A stretch of DNA of 64,000 nt, from the NCBI RefSeq assembly GCF_001509485.1, contig NZ_LLZI01000001.1, forward strand, positions 186,001 through 250,000. Direction: 5' to 3'. Of the stretch, positions 46,586 through 54,711 are shown piece after piece (position 1 is the stretch's first letter; each line of letters begins with the position of its first letter). The notes beneath the pieces were generated by a model. It worked only from the letters and a program-made list of their open reading frames with translations. It did no database searches and was not told where the DNA came from. Source of the stretch: Streptomyces sp. NRRL F-4489 (GTDB taxonomy: Bacteria > Actinomycetota > Actinomycetes > Streptomycetales > Streptomycetaceae). Position numbers and translations under genes: made by a program.

Positions 46586-47340
46586 GGGCGGGCCGCCAGC
46601 GCGCCGCCCAGGGCGTCGAGGAGTGCGCCGGGCGCGGACAGGAAGGCGTAGTGCCCGCCGGGCAGCACCGGGAAGGTGACGTCGTCGGCGTAGTCCCGCC
46701 AGCCCTTGAGCTGGTCCTGGGTGACCTCCGGGTCGCCGTCCCAGTGCAGGACGCCGATCGGGAAGGGTACGGGGGCGGGGGCGTCCCGGCGGTAGACGCG
46801 GTTGGCGCCGAGGTCCTCCTTGAGGACGGCGAGCGCGAGGTCCAGCAGCTGGGGGTGGGCCAGGCCGCCGCGCAGCAGCGTCAACTCCTCCAGTTCCGCG
46901 CGGAGTTGGGCGTCGTCCATGGTGAGGAAGCGGTCGTGCGGGCAGTGGTGCGGGGCGACCTGCGCGGAGACGAAGACCCGTGCCGGCAGCGGCAGTCCGC
47001 GCTCGGCGAGCAGCCGCGCCGTCTCGAAGGCGGGCAGCGCGCCCGCGCAGTGCCCGAAGAAGGCGAACGGCCGGTCCAGGTGCGGGGCGAGCGCGTCGGC
47101 GAGCTGCTCGGCGAGGGCTTCGTAGGTGCCGTAGTGCGGTTCGCGCAGCCGGCCCTCGCGGCCGGGCAGCTGCACCGGGCACACCTCGATCGCGTCGCCG
47201 GGCCCGAACCGTCTGGGCCAGGCGTTGAACATGGACGCGCCGACGCCCGAGTAGGGGAAGCAGAAGACCCGGGCGGCGGCGTCGGCGGCGGGTTTTCTCA
47301 GCAGCCAGCGGGAGGCGGGCAGGGCGGTGCCGGCGGACAT
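46582..47340 (-). CDS. Type II thioesterase with Cys nucleophile (GHCAG)
   Basis: A 252-residue protein; ATG 47340 is preferred over TTG 47358 on spacing from GACGGA. Family blocks are FCFPYSGVGASMFNAW, VQLPGREGRLRE, PFAFFGHCAGALPAFE and GGHYAFL. The nucleophile elbow is GHCAG with Cys98 in place of the usual Ser. Cys-type thioesterases form longer-lived acyl enzymes and some are linked to lactone or lactam closure or to acyl transfer to amines, so this one may do more than editing. It overlaps the exporter gene (GTGA) and follows the P450 across 58 bp. Confidence 0.9.
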   Translation of the reverse strand: MSAGTALPASRWLLRKPAADAAARVFCFPYSGVGASMFNAWPRRFGPGDAIEVCPVQLPGREGRLREPHYGTYEALAEQLADALAPHLDRPFAFFGHCAGALPAFETARLLAERGLPLPARVFVSAQVAPHHCPHDRFLTMDDAQLRAELEELTLLRGGLAHPQLLDLALAVLKEDLGANRVYRRDAPAPVPFPIGVLHWDGDPEVTQDQLKGWRDYADDVTFPVLPGGHYAFLSAPGALLDALGGALAARP

Positions 47341-47398
47341 GGGTGATCCGTCTCGCAATCTGGTGGAGGGACGGGTGGGGCGGCGCGGCGCGGCGGGG

Positions 47399-48640
47399 TC
47401 AGCGCGGCGCGGTCACGACGGGCAGCTGGGTGAGCCCGGCGATGAACACCGACCGCAGATGGCGGGCGGGCCCGGCGGTCTCGACCGACCGGAAGAGGCG
47501 GAAGAACTCCTCGAACAGGATCCGGAAGGTGAGCCGGGCGAGCGGGGCGCCCAGGCAGTAGTGCGGTCCGTAGCCGAAGGCGATGTGCCGGTTGTCCTCG
47601 CGCAGCACGTCGAAGCGGTACGGGTCGGTGAAGACCCGCTCGTCGCGGTTGGCCGAGCCGATCCAGACCGCGACCGCGTCACCGGCGGCGACCCGGCCCC
47701 CGGCCAGTTCGGTGTCCGTGACGGCGTAGCGCAGGAAGCTGCTGGCGGGCGAGGTCCAGCGCAGGCCCTCCTCCACCAGGGTGGGGACGACCGCGGCGGG
47801 GTCGCCGGCCGCCTTGCGCAGCTGGTCCGGGTGCTCGCTCAGGGCGAGCAGGGTGCCGGAGACGGTGTGCGGGGTGGTGGCGTTGGCGCCCAGCAGGATG
47901 CTGTAGCAGTTGTAGATGACCTCTTCGTCGGTGAGCGGGGCGTCGCCCGCGGTCATGCTCATCAGATGCCCGATGAGGTCCGCGGCCGGTTCCGCTCCCC
48001 GGCGTTCGCGCACCCGCGCGGCGAAGTAGTCGAAGGTCTGGTGGTGGGCGACGGCGAGGGTGGCGGCGCCGCTGCCGACGCTGAACTCCGCGTCGTCGGG
48101 CGCGGCGGCCATCGCCGTCCAGCGCACCAGGTCGTCCCAGTCCTTCTCCGGTACGCCCAGCAGGGCGCCGGCGACGGTCATGGGCAGCCGGTAGGCGCGC
48201 CGGGCCACGTCCCAGACGCCGCCGCCGAGCGCGGGGGCGAGGAAGTCGGCGACCGCCTGCCGGATCCGGTCCTCCCAGTCGGCGAGGGCCTTGGCGGTGA
48301 GCCTGCGGTTGAGCGGGCGGCGCAGCTGGCCGTGGCGCGGCGGGTCGGTGGAGACCAGCATCTTGCCGGACGAGACGTCGTCGTGGCCGAGCTGGGTGAG
48401 GACCGAACCGCGTTCGGAGGTGAACTCCCGGTGGTCGCCGAGCACCCGGCACACGTCGTCGTAGCGGGTCACCGACCAGAACTTCCGCCCGTCGGGCAGC
48501 ACTTGGAGGTGGAGCGGGGCGTGTGCCCGCAGCTGCGCCCAGACGGCGTGCGGGTCGCCGCTGGCGTGGAACTCCGGGTCGAACAGGTCGGCGGCGGCCG
48601 GGTCGGCGGCGGCGGGGGCGGGGGCGGCGGTGATCCTCAC
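47399..48640 (-). CDS. Cytochrome P450, likely acting on the A-PCP-bound amino acid
   Basis: A 413-residue P450 from GTG 48640, overlapping the A-PCP stop in a GTGA. The heme loop is FGYGPHYCLGAPLARL; EEGLRW supplies the ExxR motif; STDPPRHGQLRRPLNRR is the C-helix; the I-helix reads LLGANATTPHTV, with Ala where an acidic residue is common before TT. An A-PCP protein translationally coupled to a P450 is the standard arrangement for beta-hydroxylation of a carrier-bound amino acid (as in the novobiocin and nikkomycin pathways). Here the A domain looks Val-like, so a beta-hydroxylated aliphatic amino acid is a testable guess. Confidence 0.92.
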   Translation of the reverse strand: MRITAAPAPAAADPAAADLFDPEFHASGDPHAVWAQLRAHAPLHLQVLPDGRKFWSVTRYDDVCRVLGDHREFTSERGSVLTQLGHDDVSSGKMLVSTDPPRHGQLRRPLNRRLTAKALADWEDRIRQAVADFLAPALGGGVWDVARRAYRLPMTVAGALLGVPEKDWDDLVRWTAMAAAPDDAEFSVGSGAATLAVAHHQTFDYFAARVRERRGAEPAADLIGHLMSMTAGDAPLTDEEVIYNCYSILLGANATTPHTVSGTLLALSEHPDQLRKAAGDPAAVVPTLVEEGLRWTSPASSFLRYAVTDTELAGGRVAAGDAVAVWIGSANRDERVFTDPYRFDVLREDNRHIAFGYGPHYCLGAPLARLTFRILFEEFFRLFRSVETAGPARHLRSVFIAGLTQLPVVTAPR

Positions 48641-50418
48641 CGGGCGCCTCCGGCCTGGACGACGGCGGCGGCGAGCCCGGCCGGGGTGGGGGCGAGGTAG
48701 AAGGTGACCGGCGAGATCTGCACGCCGTACTCGCGCTCCAGGTCGGTGGTGATCCGCACCCCGACCAGCGAGTGGCCGCCGAGCTCGAAGAAGTCGTCGT
48801 CGGCGCCGATCCCGTCGATGCCGAGGTGGTCGCTCCACAGCTGGGCGACGGCGGCCTCGATACCGGGCGCCGGGGCGCGGTACGCGGCGTTCAGCTCGGG
48901 CCGGGCCGGTGAGCGGTCGGCGGCCAGGGCGGCCCGGTCGACCTTGCCGTTGGCGGTCAGCGGCAGCGCCTCCACGACCCGGATGTGCGACGGGACGGCG
49001 TACGAGGGCAGCACCTCGCCCAGTTCGCGGCGCACGGTCAGGGTGGCGGGCCGGGCGCCGCCGCGCCCGGTGACGAAGGCCACCAGGTGCTTGCCGCCGT
49101 CCGGTCCGGGCTGGGCGACGACGGCGGCCCCGTCGATGTCGCCGCGGGCGGCGAGCGCGGCCTCGATCTCGCCGGGCTCGATCCGGAAGCCCCGGATCTT
49201 GACCTGGCGGTCGGCGCGCCCGTGGTAGTCGAGGACGCCGTCGGCGCGGCGGCTCACCAGGTCGCCGGTGCGGTACATCCGGGCGCCGGGCCGGTCGTCG
49301 AACGGGTCGGGCAGGAAGGCGCGGGCGGTCTCCTCGGGGTTGCCGAGGTAGTCCAGGGCGAGGCCGTCGCCGGTGGCGTACAGCTCGCCGACCTCGCCGT
49401 CCGGCACGGGCCGCAGCCCGGCGTCGAGGACGCGTACGCCGGTGCCGCGGATCGGGCGGCCGATGGGCACGGGGCCCTCGACCGGCGCGGTGACCGTGTG
49501 GCAGCAGGTGAAGGTGGTGTTCTCGGTGGGCCCGTAGCCGTTGACGAGGGTGAGGCCGGGCAGCGCGGCGAGCGCCTGGTTGACGTGCGGCGGCGACAGC
49601 ACGTCCCCGCCGGCCAGCAGCACCCGTACGCCGCCGAGGTCGTCCAGGCCGTACTCCACGACCTGCTGGAAGAGTCCGGCGGTGAGCCAGAGCACGGTGA
49701 TCCCGGCGTGGCTGATGTGCTTGGTCAGCTCTCCGATGGCCAGCTCCCGCTCGGGCGCCACGTCGAGGCGGGCCCCGTTGAGCAGCGGCCCCCAGATCTC
49801 CAGCGTCGAGGCGTCGAAGGCGACCGGCGCGTAGTGGAGCACCACGTCATCGGGCCCGAGGGTGAGGAAGTCGGCGCCCACGACCAGCCGGAGGACCGCC
49901 CGGTGCGGCACCCGCACGCCCTTGGGGACGCCGGTCGATCCGGAGGTGTAGGCGATGTAGGCGACGTCGTCGGGCCCGGTGGCGACGGGTTCGGGTGCCG
50001 GGCCCTCGGGTATCGCGTCGAGGTCGTCGCGGGTCAGGACGGCGGCGGCGCCGCTGTCGGCCAGGATCAGCCGCCGGCGCTCGGCCGGATAGCGTCGTTC
50101 CAGGGCCAGGTAGGCGGCCCCGGCCTTGAGGATGCCGAGGAGGGCGACGACGGTCGCGGCGCGGCGGTCCGCGTCGAGCGCCACCACGTCACCGGGTGCG
50201 ACCCCCCGGTCCTGCAACTGCCGGGCCAGGTGGTCCGAGCGGCGGTCGAGCTCCCGGTAGGTCAGCTCGGCGTCCTCGCCCCGCACGGCGATCCGCTCGG
50301 GTGAGCTGCGGACCTGCCGCGCGAAGTGCGCCGCGATCGAGGGGGGTTCCGTGCCGTACTGCGAGTCCAAGGTCGGCCTCCAGGTACTGGTCGGGCGCGG
50401 CCACCGGTTTTCGGTCAC
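48637..50418 (-). CDS. NRPS A-PCP didomain protein
   Basis: A 593-residue protein from GTG 50418 (weak ribosome site). All A-domain cores are present: YIAYTSGSTGVPKGVRV, FDASTLEIWGPLLNG, NGYGPTENTTF, MYRTGDLVSRR, DYHGRADRQVKIRGFRIEPG and LTANGKVDR. Reading the specificity pocket by eye gives D-A-L-W-L-G-G-T-F-K, close to DAxWxGGTFK codes associated with valine. The PCP follows (DDFFELGGHSLVGVRI). There is no condensation domain, so the aminoacyl-PCP is handed to partners: first the P450 with which it overlaps. It is the first gene of the long minus-strand operon, with a SARP-type site 70-100 bp upstream. Confidence 0.93.
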   Translation of the reverse strand: MTENRWPRPTSTWRPTLDSQYGTEPPSIAAHFARQVRSSPERIAVRGEDAELTYRELDRRSDHLARQLQDRGVAPGDVVALDADRRAATVVALLGILKAGAAYLALERRYPAERRRLILADSGAAAVLTRDDLDAIPEGPAPEPVATGPDDVAYIAYTSGSTGVPKGVRVPHRAVLRLVVGADFLTLGPDDVVLHYAPVAFDASTLEIWGPLLNGARLDVAPERELAIGELTKHISHAGITVLWLTAGLFQQVVEYGLDDLGGVRVLLAGGDVLSPPHVNQALAALPGLTLVNGYGPTENTTFTCCHTVTAPVEGPVPIGRPIRGTGVRVLDAGLRPVPDGEVGELYATGDGLALDYLGNPEETARAFLPDPFDDRPGARMYRTGDLVSRRADGVLDYHGRADRQVKIRGFRIEPGEIEAALAARGDIDGAAVVAQPGPDGGKHLVAFVTGRGGARPATLTVRRELGEVLPSYAVPSHIRVVEALPLTANGKVDRAALAADRSPARPELNAAYRAPAPGIEAAVAQLWSDHLGIDGIGADDDFFELGGHSLVGVRITTDLEREYGVQISPVTFYLAPTPAGLAAAVVQAGGAR

Positions 50419-50490
50419 CGCCGCGGCTCATCATGGGGACGGCCCCTACCGACACGCTTTCGGCCACCCATAGGCCGGGGGTAGTGCGGT

Positions 50491-50522
50491 GATAGCGAAG
50501 CGATAGCGCGGCTGCCTAGCAT
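50491..50522 (+). promoter_or_regulatory. SARP binding site and -10 in the divergent cluster promoter
   Basis: Two identical heptamers GATAGCG at 50491-50497 and 50502-50508 repeat at 11-bp pitch (4-bp gap). The second ends exactly 8 bp before TAGCAT (50517-50522). Direct heptamers with one-turn pitch 8 bp ahead of the -10, replacing a -35, is the established architecture of SARP/AfsR targets. The -10 drives the DTPWP peptide gene at 50581. Read on the other strand, the heptamers (CGCTATC) also lie 7 bp before a possible TACCCC, so the NRPS operon could share the site. Confidence 0.8.
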
Positions 50523-50580
50523 CGCCCCACCGAGCGAACGAGTACCCGGCCGAACCAACGGCCACGGAAAGCGAGCAGAC

Positions 50581-50799
50581 GTGCGGAAGATCCTCACCCT
50601 CGCGGCGACCTCCCTGGTCGCGGCGGCCGTCCTCCCGGTGGCCCTGTGCGGGCCGGCCGCCGCGGACACGCCCTGGCCTTCTCCCACCGGGAGCGTGAGC
50701 GGGGCGGCCCAGCTGGACACGCCGTGGCCCGGGGTCGGCACCGGCACCGGCGCCGGCACGCCCGCCGCCGCGGACGACACGCCGTGGCCGGTGCCCTGA
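50581..50799 (+). CDS. Small secreted peptide with three DTPWP repeats
   Basis: A 72-residue protein from GTG 50581 with a purine-rich GGAAAGCGAG stretch ahead. Residues 1-28 are a signal peptide (MRKILTLAATSLVAAAVLPV, then AxA cleavage before Asp). The mature 44 residues contain DTPWP three times, about 16-22 residues apart and one of them at each end, joined by Ser/Gly/Thr/Ala linkers. Cys23 lies in the signal region but its context (VALCG) is not a proper lipobox. It is controlled by the SARP site at 50491 and converges with the SARP gene, ending 27 bp from it. This location parallels afsS beside afsR, but sequence and export differ. Signal, structural or RiPP-like roles are all possible. 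Confidence 0.7.
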   Translation: MRKILTLAATSLVAAAVLPVALCGPAAADTPWPSPTGSVSGAAQLDTPWPGVGTGTGAGTPAAADDTPWPVP

Positions 50800-50826
50800 C
50801 CGGCGGCCCCAGCCGTACGAGGGACT

Positions 50827-53787
50827 TCAGCGGTACGGCGACCCGCCCCGCTTCCCCGAAGGCGAACCCGGCCCCTGCACCACACGGTCCTCCAGATCCA
50901 CCTCCAACTGGGCCAGTTCCAGGCGCACTTCGGCCGCCCCCACCCGGTCCATGATGCGCTCCCGCGTCGCGATGGCCGCGCGCAGCAGCCGCTGGGCGTC
51001 ATCGTTGCGCCCCAGGCGCGCGCTGACGCTGCCCAGCCGGTGCAGCACCCGCGACTCCCCCGCCACGTCCCGCCGCTCCCGCACCTGCCGCAGCAGATCG
51101 GTGAGCACCTCCTCGGCCTCCTCGTACCGCCCCTGGCGCTGCATCAGGTCGCTCAGCACATAGCGGACCTGCAACTCCACCCGGCGGCTGCCCGCGCCCT
51201 GGCAGATGTCCAGCGCCTCGTTCAGATAGCCGCCGGCGGTGCCCCAGTTGCCGCGGTCGCCCTCCAGCCGCGCCATGTGCACCAGCACACTGGCCGCGCC
51301 CACGTGGTCGCCCGCCTCCCAGAACTCGCCGAGCGCCACCCAGAAGTGGCCGAGCGCCGCCTCCACATCCTGCTGGCGCGCCTCCAGCAGGGCGAGATTG
51401 CGCCGGGCCAGGGCGCAGCCGTGCACATCGCCGAGCGCCGTGAACGCCTCCAGCGCCGGTACGAGGCGCTGGCGGGCCGCCTTGAGCTGCGAGCGGCTCA
51501 GGTGCAGCGAGCCGAGCGAGCACAGCAGCGCCGCCCGGCCGCGTTCGGCGCCGGCCACCCGGACGCTCTCCAGCGCCTGGAGATGGGTGGCCTCCCAGTC
51601 CTCGTAGTAGCAGCGCGCCTCGAACAGCGAGACCAGCCCGGTGGCCAGATCCCAGCAGGCTTCGGCCTGTCCGGTACGGGCCGCGAGGCCGACCGCGGCG
51701 CACACGTTGGCGCGTTCGGACTCCAGCCAGCCCAGCGGATCCGCCAGCGCCCGGTCCGGGTTGAGGCCGTCCGGGCGGCGGCGCGGCGCCGGGCCGTGCA
51801 GGACGGTGAAGTCGCCCCCGTAGATCCGCCGGTGCGCCTCGTCGACGAGGCTCAGCCAGCCGCCGATCACCCGGGCGAGGGCGGCGCCGGTGTCGTCGGC
51901 GTCGCGGTGCCGGGCCAGTTCCTCGCGGGCGAACAGCCGGATCAGGCCCGGCAGCCGGTAGCGCGGGCCGGCCGTCGGATCGCTGCCCACCACTTCGAGG
52001 AGCTGCGCCTCCACCAGCTGGTCGAGCAGGTCGACGGCCTGGAAGAGATCCACGTCCAGCAGGGCCGCGGCGACCCAGCCGCCGGTCGAGGGCCCGTCGA
52101 GCAGGCTCAGCAGGCGCAGCAGCCGGCGGGCGCTGTGATCAAGGGCCTCGTAGGACAGCGCGAGACCGGTACGGATCGCCAGATCGCCGTAGGCCAGTTC
52201 GTCCAGCCGCCGGTGTTCGTCGGAGAGCCGCTCGACCATCCACGCCAGCGACCAGTGCGGGCGGGCCGCGAGCCGGGCCGCGACGATCCGCAGCGCCAGC
52301 GGCAGCCGGCCCACGATGCGGCCCAGCGTCTCGGCGGCCCGCGCCTCGTTCGCCACCCGCCGTTCGCCGATGGCGCCGGCGAGCATCCGCAGGACCTCGT
52401 CGTCCTCCAGGACGTCCACGGTCAGCGTCCGCACACCGGGCAGACCGGCCGCCCGCGGGCTGCCGGTGACGAGGACCGCGCTGCCGCCGGTGCCGGGCAG
52501 CAGCGGGGCGAGCTGCTCCTCGGTCGCCACGTCGTCGAGCACCACGAGGATCCGCCGTCCGGCGAGGAACCGCCGGTACAGCGCGGCACGTTCCTCGCAC
52601 GACGCGGGCAGCCCCTCCCCCGGAACGCCGAGCGCCCGCAGGAAGCGCCCGAGGACCTCCCCCGCCCCCATCCGGCGCCCGGGCGCCCGCCCCAGGTCGC
52701 AGTACAACTGCCCATCGGGAAAAGCCCCGGCGATCCGGTGCGCGGCATGCACCGCGAGCGCGCTCTTGCCCATACCGGGCGGCCCGGTGAGCGCCACGGC
52801 CCGTACGTCGCCGCCGCCCTCACCCCCCGTCAGCAACTCCTCGACGACCCTGAGCTGCTCCCCCCGCCCCACGAACCCGACCACATCCGGCGGCAACTGG
52901 CAGGGAACGACCGGCGTGTCGGCACCGTCCGCCACCACCACGGCCGCCTGCCCGGACACCTCACCGCCCACCGGGGGCTCGACCGCGGCGGGCGGCGAAC
53001 CCGCCGCGGTGCCGGTCCCGGACACCCCCGCCTCCCCGGAGAGAATGGCCCGCTGCACCTCCCGCAACTCGTCGCCGGGCTCCAGCCCCAGCTCCTCCAC
53101 CGCGAGCCGGCGGCCGTCCCGGTACGTCTCCAGCGCCTCGGCCGTCCGCCCCGAACGGTGCAGCGCGAGCATCAACTGCCCCCGGGTGCGCTCCCGCAGC
53201 GGATGCTCGGCCAGCAGAGCCCGCAGCTCCCCGACGAGTTCGGCGTGGCGGCCGGCGTCGAGCCGCAGCCCGGCGTACGTCTCCGACGCGGCGAGGCGCG
53301 CCTCTTCCACATGCTCGGCCCGCTGCATCAGCCGGTCACTTCCGACGCCACTCAGCGCCGGCCCCCGCCACAGCGAAAGAACCGACCGGAGGAGTTCCTG
53401 CGCCTCCCCGGCACAGCCCTTCCTGATCAGCCCGTCCGCCTCCGAAACCCCCGAAAGGAATACCTGGCTGTCAAGCTCCCCTTCCGCCACCTGAATAACG
53501 TATCCAGGCCCCCGCGTCGCAATGACCGAAGGGCGTCCACTCCGCGAAAGTAATGCCCGCAGACCCGATATGCACGTCTGTATCTGGGTACGCGCGGTGA
53601 GCGGCGGATTCTCCCCCCACACCGCTTCCATCAGGTACTCCGCGCTGACCACGCGGTTCGCGTCGAGCAGCAGCGCGATCAATACCGTCTGCGTCCGCCC
53701 GCGCGGCACCCGGCACTCCGGCGCCCCTTCGAAGACGACTTCGAGCGGGCCCAGAATGCGATACACCGGACCGTTCCGCATCACCAT
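50827..53787 (-). CDS. AfsR-like SARP regulator with NB-ARC and TPR domains
   Basis: A 986-residue protein from ATG 53787 (AGGGTG upstream; ATG 53781 is an alternative). Residues 5-105 form the OmpR-type winged HTH (ILGPLEVVFEG; RGPGYVIQV). About 106-252 is the bacterial transcriptional activation domain (LLAEHPLRERTRGQLMLALH). The NB-ARC ATPase begins near 300 with Walker A GPPGMGKS (335-342) and RILVVLDDVATEEQL as Walker B. C-terminal TPRs cover about 730-960. Length and order match AfsR. Leu79 is encoded by TTA (53551-53553), in the HTH, so translation should depend on bldA. It probably activates the cluster through the heptamers at 50491. Confidence 0.93.
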   Translation of the reverse strand: MVMRNGPVYRILGPLEVVFEGAPECRVPRGRTQTVLIALLLDANRVVSAEYLMEAVWGENPPLTARTQIQTCISGLRALLSRSGRPSVIATRGPGYVIQVAEGELDSQVFLSGVSEADGLIRKGCAGEAQELLRSVLSLWRGPALSGVGSDRLMQRAEHVEEARLAASETYAGLRLDAGRHAELVGELRALLAEHPLRERTRGQLMLALHRSGRTAEALETYRDGRRLAVEELGLEPGDELREVQRAILSGEAGVSGTGTAAGSPPAAVEPPVGGEVSGQAAVVVADGADTPVVPCQLPPDVVGFVGRGEQLRVVEELLTGGEGGGDVRAVALTGPPGMGKSALAVHAAHRIAGAFPDGQLYCDLGRAPGRRMGAGEVLGRFLRALGVPGEGLPASCEERAALYRRFLAGRRILVVLDDVATEEQLAPLLPGTGGSAVLVTGSPRAAGLPGVRTLTVDVLEDDEVLRMLAGAIGERRVANEARAAETLGRIVGRLPLALRIVAARLAARPHWSLAWMVERLSDEHRRLDELAYGDLAIRTGLALSYEALDHSARRLLRLLSLLDGPSTGGWVAAALLDVDLFQAVDLLDQLVEAQLLEVVGSDPTAGPRYRLPGLIRLFAREELARHRDADDTGAALARVIGGWLSLVDEAHRRIYGGDFTVLHGPAPRRRPDGLNPDRALADPLGWLESERANVCAAVGLAARTGQAEACWDLATGLVSLFEARCYYEDWEATHLQALESVRVAGAERGRAALLCSLGSLHLSRSQLKAARQRLVPALEAFTALGDVHGCALARRNLALLEARQQDVEAALGHFWVALGEFWEAGDHVGAASVLVHMARLEGDRGNWGTAGGYLNEALDICQGAGSRRVELQVRYVLSDLMQRQGRYEEAEEVLTDLLRQVRERRDVAGESRVLHRLGSVSARLGRNDDAQRLLRAAIATRERIMDRVGAAEVRLELAQLEVDLEDRVVQGPGSPSGKRGGSPYR

Positions 53788-54711
53788 GCAACACCCTAGT
53801 GTCTTGTGAGCCTGTTCCTGCGCATTCGATTCCGACCTTGCCGACCGGCACGCGCGTACCCCTGGGGCCGCGCCACGCTGTCGCAGACCTACCGGCGCTT
53901 CACCCGCGAAGCCGCCGCTCTCCGCCTTGAAAGGACAGCTCCACCGGCCGACGCCTTGGGGAATCCCCTCGGGCCGTGGACACCCCCGAGGAGGCCGTGG
54001 AGGAAAACGCCTCCCCGGCGGCGACCCGATATAACCGGCGAAATAACTTCTCCGCCCTTTCCGGGCCCGGATCCCACGCGGCTTTTCGCTGCGCGCGTAC
54101 GGGGCGAGCACGTCGAGCATACTGCGGACACCAAGCGCGTGAACGCACTCCCCTCCCCCACCGCTCGCGCTCCAACTCGCGCCGCCGGCAAGCCTGACCG
54201 CACGCGGCCGCAACGCTCACCGGCCCCCCGGAAACACCCGAACCCGCGAGGACGGAGAAGGCGGCGCTCAGAGCTGTCCGGGCTTGATCCATGGCGGGAG
54301 GCTAGCGGCGGGGTGAAGGGGGCACCAGTGCCTTTGACACCTCAAAACCTTTTCCGGGCAGGACGCGTGGTTATTGACAAGCTTTTTCACCTGGCCCGGA
54401 CAAGACGGACCTCCGCAAGAGCCCCTCGGCGATCGCCCCCACGCCAAGGGCTTCACGTCGGTTCGCATATCGAAACGCAAAGCATTCCTTCCCGACCGCG
54501 TGACATAGCGCGGCAGGGCCGCACTCACCATCCCCCCATCCCCGACCGACCCACCGGCCCACCAACCCATCACCCCACCATCCCGCCATATCCGGAATGT
54601 CATACCTGCTGTTGCCGGGAGCGATGTCCGACTGATATCCGTTCCACACGCCGGGGCTGATCTCCGCGCCGGCTGCGTTCGCCCTCGGATGGATCGGCGG
54701 TCAGGTGGCAC
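53788..54711. other. 924-bp intergenic region without a convincing gene
   Basis: All six frames are partly open but none has a ribosome site, codon bias or recognisable product. The region includes AT-richer patches with TTGACA at 54309-54400 scale (for example TTATTGACAAGC near 54370), a CCA/CCC-rich tract with few G residues at about 54525-54595, and the promoter of the SARP gene at its left end. It separates the biosynthetic cluster from the following housekeeping-type genes. Confidence 0.5.

Larger units (their letters stand above)
27378..53787. other. Biosynthetic gene cluster: hybrid NRPS/PKS with FkbH, ATP-grasp and cyclodipeptide synthase
   Basis: Nearly continuous minus-strand genes from 50418 to 27378 with many 4-bp overlaps, plus the divergent peptide gene and the SARP at the upstream end. 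Contents in order: A-PCP, P450, Cys-type thioesterase, exporter, KS-AT(degenerate)-T-C-T-C, secreted M28 peptidase, KAS III-like enzyme, FkbH, ACP, A-T, thioesterase, ATP-grasp, T-C, then cyclodipeptide synthase and P450. Only two adenylation domains serve five carrier domains in four proteins and one free ACP, so loading must occur in trans or through ATP-grasp and FkbH chemistry. I cannot match it to a known compound. Whether the cyclodipeptide pair belongs to the same pathway is open. Confidence 0.85.

Noticed and set aside
50581..50799. Lipoprotein assignment for the DTPWP peptide
   Set aside because: The Cys context VALCG has Leu before Cys, which breaks the lipobox; AxA cleavage before the first DTPWP fits better.
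54371..54649. 92-codon minus-strand ORF rich in Trp and Gly
   Set aside because: No ribosome site, no recognisable pattern, and it covers the G-poor tract whose complement gives Gly/Trp codons by composition.
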